From NCBI GenBank assembly GCA_951812925.1, contig OX638368.1, positions 24,305,187-24,369,186 on the forward strand: a stretch of 64,000 nucleotides of DNA, read 5' to 3'. This document shows positions 53,546 to 64,000 of this stretch, in pieces; position 1 is the first letter of the stretch, and each line of letters starts with the position of its first letter. Position numbers and translations under genes: made by a program. Under the pieces are notes generated by a model. That model was not told the origin of the DNA, searched no databases, and saw nothing but the letters and a program-made list of their open reading frames with translations. This DNA comes from Calliopum simillimum (taxonomy: Eukaryota > Arthropoda > Insecta > Diptera > Lauxaniidae).

Positions 53546-55095
53546 ATACTCTCCACACAGTTTTCAGATTGAATAATTTGAATAAAATTGTTGGATAAAT
53601 AGCAGGGCATAAATTTTTCAAACGCAAACTGGCCCAAGCAAATTGCTAAGCGAGCGAACATCAAGCATATGTTCTTCATGCTGAAACGTTTTTAATTGAA
53701 AGTGAATCTGGTCACTTAAATTTTGGAGAAACGGGGATAGACCGTTCTTTCCTATCAGATTTGCTAGATCGGTTCGTATTTTCAATAAACAACGCTACAC
53801 CTTTAGGTACTAAATATGCATGGAGTCACGATCCAATCCAGCAAAGCGGTAAGTGCCACTAAATTTATCTTACCCAAACTAGGTTAGATCGGTCTATCTT
53901 TTAAAAAAAAAAGTCACAAAACTACAATAGTGTCATGAATCCAAAATGGTTCGTCAAAATCAAATAAAAATTATAGGTACTTTTGAAATGGGCACCCGAA
54001 AATATATCGACACTTGGAATATCCAAGACCTCAATGTATCTGGTCAAATACATTGGGTCACAAGCGAAATCTACGGATTTTCCCTTAAGAAACCTATCAA
54101 TGAAATTATTCTTTGATATATGTTTATATCCGTCAAACTTTTGAAAATTTATTGTCTCATGACTAAATAATTTTTAGTTGGAAATTCGGTTATTAACAAA
54201 TTTGCAATACGGTTGAAAAATTTGATGCCATTATGATCCCAAAATATTGTTTCACTAAATTACGATTTCTTTTTTTATGTTTTATTTTTTTATTTTTGTT
54301 TTAATTATACAACACTCTTACTTTTCACAACTGAATTGAGCAATCTAATACCGAAAACGTGCCAACAATTAACCGTCGATATGGATTTTTATTTTTTTTT
54401 TTTTTTTTTTTGTGGCATAAAGAAAATTGTCCGATTAGTTGTAACGCGAAAACCTTTGTGAATACCAAGCAAGTGACAGTAAATGATTTGTACCTTTATC
54501 CGCTCATATTCGGTATAGAACCAACAACCCTTATGATACACCCAAAATGTACTGCTTTTCATAGAGGGTTGTTCCGGATAAATCATATGCATATGGCGGA
54601 AACTTCAAAGGAAGCTCTTAGCAAATTTTAGGGGTGGAGCTTACAAGGACCAATTGAAATTGTTTGCATGTGCTTTTCATTTAACTATACTATAACCATA
54701 AGTATATGCATGTGGCATGTGGCAAGTGTAACATTTATTTTTTTGATATAATAAGCTTTGGAATATTTTTGTAAGCAAAATTTATTATTCTATGTTTGAA
54801 CGAGATTAAAGGCTTAAACTAATAGAAAATGTAACGAAAAACATTATTGGTATGCACAATGTACATAGATATTACTACACTTTAAATTTAATGCTTGAAG
54901 TATATTTAAACATACTTAATAACTTGCTACAAAGTGCCATATAACCTTAATTTTTTACTTACTTATATCATAAATATTAAGCTTGATTTAATATCCGGTC
55001 TTTGCTAAATTACTATAAATAGAGTTCGTTCCCATGGCCGTTATTTTACCTTAGCTGCGTATCTCGTTAGAAAAAAGAAAAAAAAAATGTTTTTT
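53546..55095. other. no gene recognised
   Basis: AT-rich. A 90-codon frame at 54359-54631 begins in a poly-T run and has no domain I recognise. Confidence 0.3.
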
Positions 55096-55100
55096 CTGTT

Positions 55101-55170
55101 CACGAGGAATCGAACTTACGACTCTTGAGTTATTGGGTTACACTCTAAACAGCTGAGCTAATGAAGTCTA
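55101..55170 (-). repeat. tRNA-like remnant (tRNA pseudogene or SINE head)
   Basis: On the minus strand ATTAGCTCAGCTGTTTAGAG (box A-like) is followed 30 bp later by AGTTCGATTCC (box B-like), with CCAATAAC where an anticodon loop would be. Acceptor and anticodon stems do not pair, so it is not a working tRNA. It resembles tRNA-Ile(AAU) best by eye. Confidence 0.45.
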
Positions 55171-56771
55171 TAGTTGTCTGTTTAGTGCATAGTGTTTTAC
55201 TTCTCTGTTTAACTGCCTACGTCATTCTTTTATGTGATTTTGAACTGCCTCATCTAAATTGTACGCGACTTTACGATATGAAATTCACCATAGGCAAAAT
55301 GACACCATAACAAAATGAAAATTTCAAAAATTCTCGACAAAATAAAAATATTTTGATACATTATTTTGTATCTTTTGGTGACTATCACCTTAAATAAATA
55401 TAAGATTTCGAACGATTTCCCAGCAAAAAAATTTACATCCACAGAAAAGTAAACCGTGAGCCAAAAAATTAAATCATCATATCTCTGAAACTATTTAACG
55501 CACATGGATGAGAATTGATACATATGTATGTAAAAAGCACCTAGTCAAATAATATGTACTGGGAAAAATAGGGGTATCATGCTCCACAAAGATCACTTCA
55601 ACATATCTCTGAAAATATTTATCGGACATGAATGAGATTTGATAAATGTGTACAGAGCGCAGGGAAATGGATCAGGACAAATAATATCCTTTGGAAAAAT
55701 TGGTGATACCACGTCGATTAATTACTTCCATTAATTACGTAAAACGTTTCAAGCATATTTTTGAACCGCCCTCCCCAACTTAAGAAATCGTAAGATTTTT
55801 CACTACCCCCTCCCCTCCCTATACAATCTTACGTATATATATTTTATATTTCTATTTTTTTTTTTTTTTTAATAAATAACATACAAAGTATTTCGAAACA
55901 TATTAGAAAAATAAACAAATACAGAATTAACTGAAAATCAAGTGAAAAACACTAATTCAGTTTTATCCAATATCGAGTTATTTGAAGTACGGTCTAAAAT
56001 TTTATAGTCTTTAGTTTAATGCAGTGATATCTAAATTCAATAATTTATAAAAGCTTATTGAAAGCTTTTATATTTCGCCTAAGCTGCAAGCGATTGACGC
56101 AGATCTGCTCAACTGCTGACACAGTTAAACGCTTATCTGTAAGTGAATACGTATACGGAAAGCTTTTAAGCACAAAAGCTTAAATGCCCGCGGGAATTGG
56201 CGTTGGATATCACTGGATTTATTGGACCCGCTGTCGGCAAAAAGCTTTTTTTACTTAAAATCAAGGCATCGTACGAAAAAAGTTTATGCAGCATAAAATG
56301 CTTAGCGCCACAGTATAGAAGTCTTGTCCCTATCAAATTTTTTTAAAATTGTTGCACTGTGTACTATAACCTTTATGTGTTTAAGAGAGTGGTATTACGC
56401 CCCTAAACATAAAAGCATGGCTACATGGTTACTAATGAGAATTCGCTTGTCTGAGGTAACAGCAGAGTGGTCTTTTTAAAGTCAAATCAAAATGGTCGAA
56501 TTTCGGATACAAGGCAAACTCTGGTATATTTAATTTTACCCCGAAACTTATTTTCACCCAAAATTAAGAGATTTCGAACGATTTTGCACTAAAACAATGT
56601 ATAGCTCTCAATCATATGCATATGAAAATTTGAGAAATATCAGGATACTGAGTATTATTTTTAACCAACGTTAACACCATAAAAAAAAAAATTTTACACA
56701 AAAAAAAATCAATCCAAACTCCTCTAATTGACTACGTTGAAAAAATTTATTCAATCTACCTTTTAAGCTAG
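55171..56771. repeat. no gene; degenerate repeat of the ATATCTCTGAAA family
   Basis: Two units about 120 bp apart at 55480-55720 (ATATCTCTGAAACTATTTAA / ATATCTCTGAAAATATTTAT, ATGAGATTTGATA) belong to the family also found inside the palindrome at 60446-63504. The remainder is AT-rich without features. Confidence 0.4.
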
Positions 56772-58593
56772 GTGTTTATTAGGGTGCAGCACTTTTTCGA
56801 AATAATGGGAAAATTATAGGTTGCATCAAAGACTATCTTGGGAGCAGGCCTTATAACAAAGACTGCATACTTAGTTTTGATCAAAACCCCCGAAAAGATG
56901 GCCCGCCCGGGGCTTGAATGAAGGTCTAAACGACAAAAATCATTGTTTTTTCGCAGTTTTTTTATTTTATCTCAAAAACCACGAAACTATTGGTAGTTAT
57001 TCATCCTAAATCTTTGAAAGGGATTAATTTTCTACTTTTTTGTATTTTTCTCATTGCTCTACAGTGAAGTTTGCCCTATGGAAGTCCCGGAAGAAGTTAA
57101 AATTTTTTGATTCAAAAAACGGTTTTTTTCCTATAACTCAAGATACAAGAGACACACAAGAACTTTAGACCTCAATAAATGTAGGAAATCTGTTTTCCTA
57201 TAGTTTTGCTTTGAAATCTTTATTCCAAAAGTAATCAGTTTCCCGCTAGAGGCCGAAATTTGTTAAAAATAATTGTGTATCATGAAAAAGCGACCTTTAA
57301 TTGTTTTGCTTTTAAAATATACCCAAACTTTTGATTAGAAACTGATGCAAATATTAACAGCTTCTAAACATGGTCTTTAGAATGGAAATCAGATTGAAAT
57401 TGTGCGAGATATGATAATTCTTATATACTTGGTATTTTATGTAAAGTTCTGATTTTGGGTATTTTTGTTTCACAGTGTATTTTGCATCCACAACTTAAGA
57501 TTTTTTTATGTTTATTACTTTACGTCAATGGACGATAAACAGCGCAACTTTTAAGACTAAAAATGTCAAAATCGGTTTGTAGTTTCCTTCCGAATTTCAG
57601 CCTGAGAGTTTGGATTTTTTTCAATTTTTGTCAAATACGGCTTTTTTTGAGTATGAGCGACTGTATACTCTAAATACCGTAAAAAATGTGTATTATTATA
57701 TCCTAAAAACTGTAGCAAAATATATTTTGCTATATTTTGGTCCTGATAGTCATCTTTCCACAGTTCGTGCCCTAGAGGCCGATTTTTGTGATAAAAAAAT
57801 CGAATTTTTAGAAATTTTTATTTCGAAGCGACCTTTTGATATTTTTGCTTGCAAATTTTCCCAAAATTTTTGTAAAAAATTTAAGATAAGTTTAAAAGCT
57901 TTCAAACGTAGTCCTTAGAATAGAAATCGGTTGAAATTTACGCGAGATATGACAGTTTTTATATACTCTGTGATACAAAAAAATAACCAAAAATCATATC
58001 TGCACAATAAAAAAATACTCTTATGTCTCTCTCTTATAACTTTTATATCTTGCGTAAATTCCAACCGATTTCTTTTTTAAAGACTACGTTTGAAAGCTTT
58101 TAACTTTTTCTTAAGTGCCCTTTTAAAATTTTTGGAAAATTTGCAAGCAAAAACATCAAAAGGTCACTTCGAAACAAAAATTTCAAAAAATTCGATTTTT
58201 TTTATCACAAAAATCGGCCTCTAGGGCACAAACTATTAGCTGTGGAAAGATGACTATCAGGACCAGAATATAGCAAATTATATTTCCTACAGTTCTTGGG
58301 ATATAATAGTACACATTTTTTATGGTATTTAGGGTATACAGTCGCTCATACTCAAAAAAAGCCGTATTTGACAAAAATGGAAAAAAATCCAAACTCTCAG
58401 GCTGAAATTCGCAAGGAAACTACAAACCGATTTTAATATCCTTGATCCTGAAAGTTGCGCTGTTTATCGTCCTTTAACGTAAAGTAATAATCATAAAAAA
58501 ATCTTAAGTTGTGGATGCAAAACACACTGTGAAACAAAAATACCCAAAATTAGAACTTTACAAAAAATACCAAGTATGTAAGAATTATCATAT

Positions 58594-60233
58594 CGAGCCC
58601 TAACCGCAACAGTAGCGTATGCGACATTTTTTCGAAATTTTTTTTTTGATGCAAATATGTTCTAAAATGTCATTCACAACTATATGCCAAATATTAAAAC
58701 TGAATTTTGTGTATTAACAAAGATATCGCACTTTCAATTATGTCGTAAGAGCCACATATGTTTTTTTGTTGACCGCAAAAAGAACGTAAGCACCTCAAAA
58801 ACCAGAGAATTAGGCGCGGCAGGTATGGAAAAGTATATATATTCCTCGTCAGAATCACCTTTTAAGTCGGTATAGCCATGTCCGTCTGTTTGGATGGATG
58901 TTTGTGTGTCCGTGGAAATATTATTCACGGGAAAACTTAGATAATTCGGCGAAATTTTGTAAAGACGGTTCGTTGTAAAAGTTAGCTCCAAGGATTGAAA
59001 ATGAAGCTTGAAGCCCCAGTCTTTTACTTTGAAAATCAGTTTGTACTTTATCGATATCTTTTTTTGTCTTCGAAATATCGTAAGCTGAAATATCAAAAAA
59101 ACGTGGATTTTTCCTTTTTTCACCTTTCCAGGTTAGAATAATTCGAAGAAGAAAAAATATATCGATATAATTTAAGCTGGGATTTGAAGTAAAATAATAG
59201 GTCTTCAAGGTGTTTTTTAATGTCTTATGGCTAAAGATTTCCTTGTTCTATTATATAACCTCAAAAGAATAAAAAAAAATGTTATTTTAACTTTTCACAA
59301 AATGGATGGAAAATTAGTCTTTAGGCTAGGATTTCTCTCAAACCATTTTAGATATATCAATTCTAAAACCAGATTTGGATTCAACATCAAAATTTAAATT
59401 GAAAATGATTTTTCTTGTTTTCATCCGTTGCAAATTTTCTAAAAAAACGTGAAAGTTAATTTTTTTTAACAAAAAATTTAAAAAATTGTTAAAAATACAA
59501 TATCTCGTTAACGCGATCAGTTAAAACTTTCAAAAACAATATTTTCGAATCTACAAATATACAGAAAACTAACTGCACACCCAGTTTTTAGTTAGTTTTT
59601 GTTTTTGTCAAACTTTTTTCTTTAATGCAAAAACAATGTAAAGACCATTTGGTAACCTGAATTTGACTCGGAAAATTGATTAGCTCGGTGACCGATTTAA
59701 AAACAAAATGTTCTGTATGTTTGGACCTCTATGAAAAACATTGCAAAAAAAGACCAGGAGTGGGATTACATCGGAGTAAAACCAAGTTCAAACGATGTGT
59801 GTGTGTGATATTTTGTAAGTTTTTAATACTAAATAGTACTGTAAAATAACAATATTACAGTCAATCTGACCGTTTTTGTGGGTTGGTACAATTCAAATCG
59901 TTCAAATTGTTACAAATTTCTTTCTGTGTATTAAATAAATGTTATAAATGTATTCTTCAAAGGCAAAACCATGTAATTTCAAAAAACGTATGCGCCACAT
60001 TTTAATTTCAATCTTCGTCAAGAGTGACTGCGAAAATGTCGTATGCGCCATAAATGAGTGAAATATGCGCAAAATCAATTTTAAAACGCGTCTATTATTT
60101 ATATGAGTTCTAATAAAGACTACATTTAACGTTTTAAAAAAATCCGCCATGCATGTTCGAAAAAAAATGAAAAAAACTCTCTCCTGTAAAATTTGCTTTT
60201 TGTCGCATACGCTACTATTGCGGTTAGGGCTCG
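58594..60233 (-). mobile_element. 1.6-kb TIR element, copy B (reverse), inside the hAT-like palindrome
   Basis: Same ends as copy A (CGAGCCCTAACCGCAA...) but in opposite orientation, flanked by ATAT (58590-58593, 60234-60237). Compared with the intact left arm (TGCGAGATATGATAATTC at 57405-57422), the insertion removed nothing and duplicated ATAT (or TA within it). It carries the same internal DINE-like core, at about 58800-58985. Confidence 0.82.
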
Positions 60234-60445
60234 ATATCTCGCGCAATTTCAATCCGATTTCCATTCTAAAGACCATGTTTAGAGGCTTTTAGTTTTTTCA
60301 TTAGTTTCTAATCAAGTTTTTGGGTATATTTTAAAACCAAACAATAAAAGGTCGCTTTTTCATGATACACAATTATTTTTAACAAATTTCGGCCTCCAGC
60401 GGAAAACCGTTTACTTTTGGAATCAAGATTTCAAAGCAAAACTAT

Positions 60446-63400
60446 TAGTCTAAGATACGAATAAGGAGGGATTTGCACCCATCTGTTTAATGAATGAAAC
60501 CTATTTTATATGAAAGTAAATACGTTTAGAAACATTTTGTGAGTAGGTTGTCTAAAAAAATCCTGGCAAGGCTATGGTTCATTCCATATTGAAAAGTGCA
60601 TTTTTTCGAAAAAATGCACCCATCTGTTTAACAAAAAAAATAAATACCATTCGAAAGTTTAGAGCCTCTACAATATATTAAAGTAGGGTTGCCTATTTTT
60701 TTCCTGGCAAGGCATAGGGTTGTCAGGCTTTAAAAGGTCAGTCAATACCATAAATTTGCACTCATCTGTTTACCAAAACCACAAATTTGCACCCATCTGT
60801 TTAATGAAAAAATTATATACCATTCGAAAGCTTAGAGCCTCTACAATATGTTAAAGTAGGGTTGCCTATTTTTTTCCTGGCAAGGCATAGGGTTGTCAGG
60901 CTTTAAAAGGTCAGTCAATACCATAAATTTGCACTCATCTGTTTAATAAATAAATTTTGTGTTAAAATAAAGAATAATTTCATTGCGAACACGGTGATAC
61001 AGGGTTGCTTGTGAAAAATCTGTTTTAAGCCAGGGTTGCCGAGCTTTAAGAAATGAAATATTGGTACAAATGAAAATGTGCGACAGAGAGATCCGGGCGA
61101 ACTATTTGGATAGGATGCATACTAGACCTATCGTTAATATTGAAAATGAAAAAAACCTTGCTCCCAGGGGCTAAAAAGTTTTTCATTGGTGTAAACATCA
61201 AGTATAAAAATTTTGGTTCCGATCGGAAAATATTTGACCGTGCCGTAAGGCCCTTAAAGGTCGGAAAAACGCTATTTATATGGAAAAACGGAGCCTTAAT
61301 CGCAAGAATCAGTTCTATCTTTGAAACTATTTGAGATAAGTGAATGAAATTTGGTATGTGTATGAACAATGCTTAAGTTATTTGCATCCAATAAAAAACT
61401 TGGCGATGCCACGCCCCCTCGACCCGAAATTCTTGTATCTCTGGAAATATTGGACTCAGGGGAATGAGACTCGATACATATGTAATTGGCACTGTGAAAA
61501 AAATGTTTAATAAAAATGGGTGGGGTCACGCCCCCTCCTTCTAAAAAAATGAAATTTGTCATATCTCTGAAACTATTTGATACATATGAATAAGATTTGA
61601 TTTCAGGTAATGTGAAGAGAACAGGATATGGCACTGTAAAAATGTTAAAGCAATTTAAGGTACTTAGTTGATATGGAAGCAGTACTTTTTTATATTCTTA
61701 TTTTGGTCTCTTAAGTATAGACACCATGCAAAAAAATTTGGTTCCGATCGGAAAATATTTGACCGTGCCACCAGGTTGTTAAATGTCGGAAAAACGCTAT
61801 TTATATGAAAACAAGGAAACAATCAATCCTATCTTTGAAACTATTTGACATAGGAGGATGAGATATAACAAATTTGTTTTTTTTCAACGAGGGGCCGTGT
61901 CCCCGCCCGTTTTTGTTGAAAATTTTTTCTCAATGCCAATTAAATAAATACCAAACCTCATTTACCTGAGTCAAATATTTTCAGAGATACGACAAATTTT
62001 GGTTGGAGGGGGCGTGGCACTGCCCATTTTTTTATTGGATACTATTTACTTAAGTATTGTTCATATATATACTAAATCTTACCTCCTATGTTAAATATTT
62101 CCAAAGATGGGATTGATGGTTTCCTTATTTTCATATAAATAGCGTTTTTCTGACATTTAACGGCCTGGTGGCACGGTCAAATATGTTCCGATTGGGACCA
62201 AATTTTTTTGCATGGTGTCTATACTTAAGAGACCAAAATAAGAATATAAAAAAGTACTGCTTCCATATCAACTAAGTACATACCTTAAATTGCTTTAACA
62301 TTTTTACAGTGCCATATCCTGTTCTCTTCACATTACCTGAAATCAAATCTTATTCATATGTATCAAATAGTTTCAGAGATATGACAAATTCCTTTTTTTT
62401 AGAAGGAGGGGGCGTGACCCCACCCATTTTTATTAAACATTTTTTTCCCAGTGCCAATTACATATGTATCGAGTCTTATTCCCCTGAGTCCAATATTTCC
62501 AGAGATACAAGAATTTCGGGTCGAGGGGGCGTGGCATCGCCAAGTTTTTTATTGGATGCAAATAACTTAAGCATTGTTCATACACATACCAAATCTCATT
62601 CACTTATCTCAAATAGTTTCAAAGATAGAACTGATTCTTGCGGTTAAGGCTCCGTTTTTCCATATAAATAGCGTTTTTCCGACCTTTAAGGGCCTTACGG
62701 CACGGTCAAATATTTTCCGATCGGAACCAAAATTTTTATGCTTGATATTTACACCAATGAAAAACTTTTTAGCCCCTGGGAGCAAGGTTTTTTTCATTTT
62801 CAATATTAACGATAGGTCTAGTATGCATCCTAACCAAATAGTTCGCCCGGATCTCTCTGTCGCACATTTTCATTTGTACCAATATTTCATTTCTTAAAGC
62901 TCGGCAACCCTGGCTTAAAACAGATTTTTCACAAGCAACCCTGTATCACCGTGTTCGCAATGAAATTATTCTTTATTTTAACACAAAATTTATTTATTAA
63001 ACAGATGAGTGCAAATTTATGGTATTGACTGACCTTTTAAAGCCTGGCAACCCTATGCCTTGCCAGGAAAAAAATAGGTAGCTCTACGTAAACACATTGT
63101 AGAGGCTTTAAACTTTCGCTTGGTATATAATTTTTTCATTAAACAGATTTTTTAACATTTTAAACATTTTTTTTTTTTTAAACACATAGTGCAAATTTGG
63201 GGTATTGACCTACCTTTTAAAGCCTGACAACCCTATGCCTTGCCAGGAAAAAAATAGGCAACCCTACTTTAATATATTGTAGAGGCTCTAAACTTTCAAA
63301 TGGTATATATTTTTTTCATTAAACAGATGGGTGCATTTGTTCAAAAAAATGAACTTTTCAATATGGAATGAACCATAGCCTTGCCAGGATTTTTTTAGAC

Positions 63401-63504
63401 AACCTACTCACAAAATGTTTCTAAACGTATTTACTTTCATATAAAATAGGTTTCATCCATTAAACAGATGGGTGCAAATCTCTCCTTATTCGTATCTCCT
63501 ACTA
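60446..63504. mobile_element. 3.06-kb palindromic element, ends TAGT...GATACGAATAAGGA
   Basis: Two arms of about 1.5 kb meet near 61975. The ends TAGTCTAAGATACGAATAAG and TAGTAGGAGATACGAATAAG (reverse complement of the right end) are flanked by TAT (60443-60445, 63505-63507); the intact arm of the host element reads AAAACTATAGG, so TAT was duplicated. The arms contain TTTGCACCCATCTGTTTAAT repeats, GGGGGCGTGG boxes and mirrored 107- and 112-codon frames that I do not regard as genes. Confidence 0.82.
60465..60960. repeat. tandem units with GCACCCATCTGTTTAA in the left arm; mirrored at about 62995-63480
   Basis: GCAC(C/T)CATCTGTTTAA or a close variant recurs at about 60474, 60616, 60754, 60787 and 60932, each accompanied by CCTGGCAAGGC and, in the inner units, AGAGCCTCTACAATAT. 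The mirror set occupies the right arm. Confidence 0.6.
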
Positions 63505-64000
63505 TATAGGAACACAGATTTCCTACATTTGTTGAGCTCTAAAGTTTTTGTGTGTCTCTTGTATCTTGAGTTATAGGAAAAAAACGGTTTTTTGAATCAA
63601 AAAATTTTAACTTCTTCCGGGACTTCCATAGGGCAAACTTCACTGTAGAGCAATGAGAAAAAAACAAAAAATGTAGAAAATTAATCCCTTTCAATGATTT
63701 AGGAAGAATTACTTCCAATAGTTGCGTAGTTTTTGAGATAAAATAAAAAAACTGCGAAAAAACAATGATTTTTGTCGTTTAGACCTTCATTCAAGCCCCG
63801 GGCGGGCCATCTTTTCGGGGGTTTTGATCAAAACTAAGTATGCAGTTTTTGTTTTAAGATCTTAATCTATGATAATTTTTGATGCACTCATTTTTTTTGA
63901 ATTTTGCTGCACCCTAGTGTTTATTCATATATTAAGCCTATAATCGTTCATGAGGGTATCATCCCGAAGGGCAATCTATTCTTTTTAATGGTGTATAATT

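Larger units (their letters stand above)
56780..63916. mobile_element. hAT-like palindromic (foldback) element with two nested insertions
   Basis: The ends TAGGGTGCAGCA / TGCTGCACCCTA are flanked by identical octamers GTGTTTAT (56772-56779, 63917-63924), which fit the hAT target pattern nTnnnnAn. The left arm runs 56780 to about 57995; the right arm is split into about 58000-58593, 60234-60445 and 63505-63916 by two inserts. Without them the element is about 2.45 kb and almost loopless. Mirrored words include CCCGGGCGGGCCATCTTTTC and CTATGGAAGTCCCGG. No transposase is readable. Confidence 0.85.

Noticed and set aside
54359..54631. 90-codon plus-strand frame beginning in poly-T
   Set aside because: Starts with a poly-Phe run from a T tract and shows no known motif.
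61046..62897. Pairs of 107- and 112-codon open frames (61369-61046 and 61634-61296 minus; 62309-62647 and 62574-62897 plus) with nearly identical translations
   Set aside because: They are the mirrored arms of the 3.06-kb palindrome; overlapping frames, no domain, and the similarity is explained by the DNA palindrome.

Overview
This is AT-rich, repeat-dense nuclear DNA from an insect. The two recognisable host genes, both on the minus strand and both split by introns, point to a higher fly; a tephritid-like dipteran with a large, transposon-swollen genome is my best guess (inference). Only about 1.9 kb of the 64 kb is host coding sequence. There are no prokaryotic genes, operons, rRNA genes or CRISPR arrays.

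Host genes. (1) 23750-28640 (-) is the fly homologue of SLC35B1 (Drosophila meigo/CG5802), an ER nucleotide(-sugar) transporter. Three exons join in frame to 336 residues, with both introns in phase 1. (2) 35792-47725 (-) is Fer1 (48-related 1), the fly PTF1A-type bHLH factor. Three exons join in frame to 298 residues. The last exon, about 10.8 kb downstream of the bHLH exon, carries a motif that closely matches the PTF1A C2 motif used to bind RBPJ/Su(H).

Mobile DNA by region. 1-23 kb: a DINE-1/INE-1-like (Helentron-type) element at 1192, a decayed LINE reverse transcriptase at 2125-3600, a 483-bp MITE at 4825, a second DINE-like copy at 7727, a Tc1-type transposase relic at 13450-14040, a pogo-like element at 14179-15112, a nested MITE pair at 17974-18709, a head-to-tail DINE-like pair at 19198-20885 and two tandem arrays at 21960-23010. 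23-32 kb: the first meigo intron holds a hAT-like element with a CACAGTG-ended element nested inside it, and a CCCAACGGGAA-ended MITE; upstream of meigo lie a 583-bp foldback MITE and a 1.3-kb element holding a 36-bp array. 32-48 kb: LINE fragments, foldbacks, minisatellites and another DINE-like copy, most of them inside the long Fer1 intron. 48-56 kb: LINE pieces, one interrupted by a 1.6-kb TIR element, and a mariner-like relic. 56.8-63.9 kb: a 2.5-kb hAT-like palindrome whose right arm has received a 1.6-kb element and a second, 3.1-kb palindrome. Because the left arm is intact, both pre-insertion sites can be read inside the window.

The two host genes have no evident functional link. The most striking structure is the set of near-loopless palindromic elements, several of which share sequence modules (a GGGCGTGGCA box and a DINE-type core) across otherwise different element families. 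All family names rest on motifs read by eye; no database search was possible.
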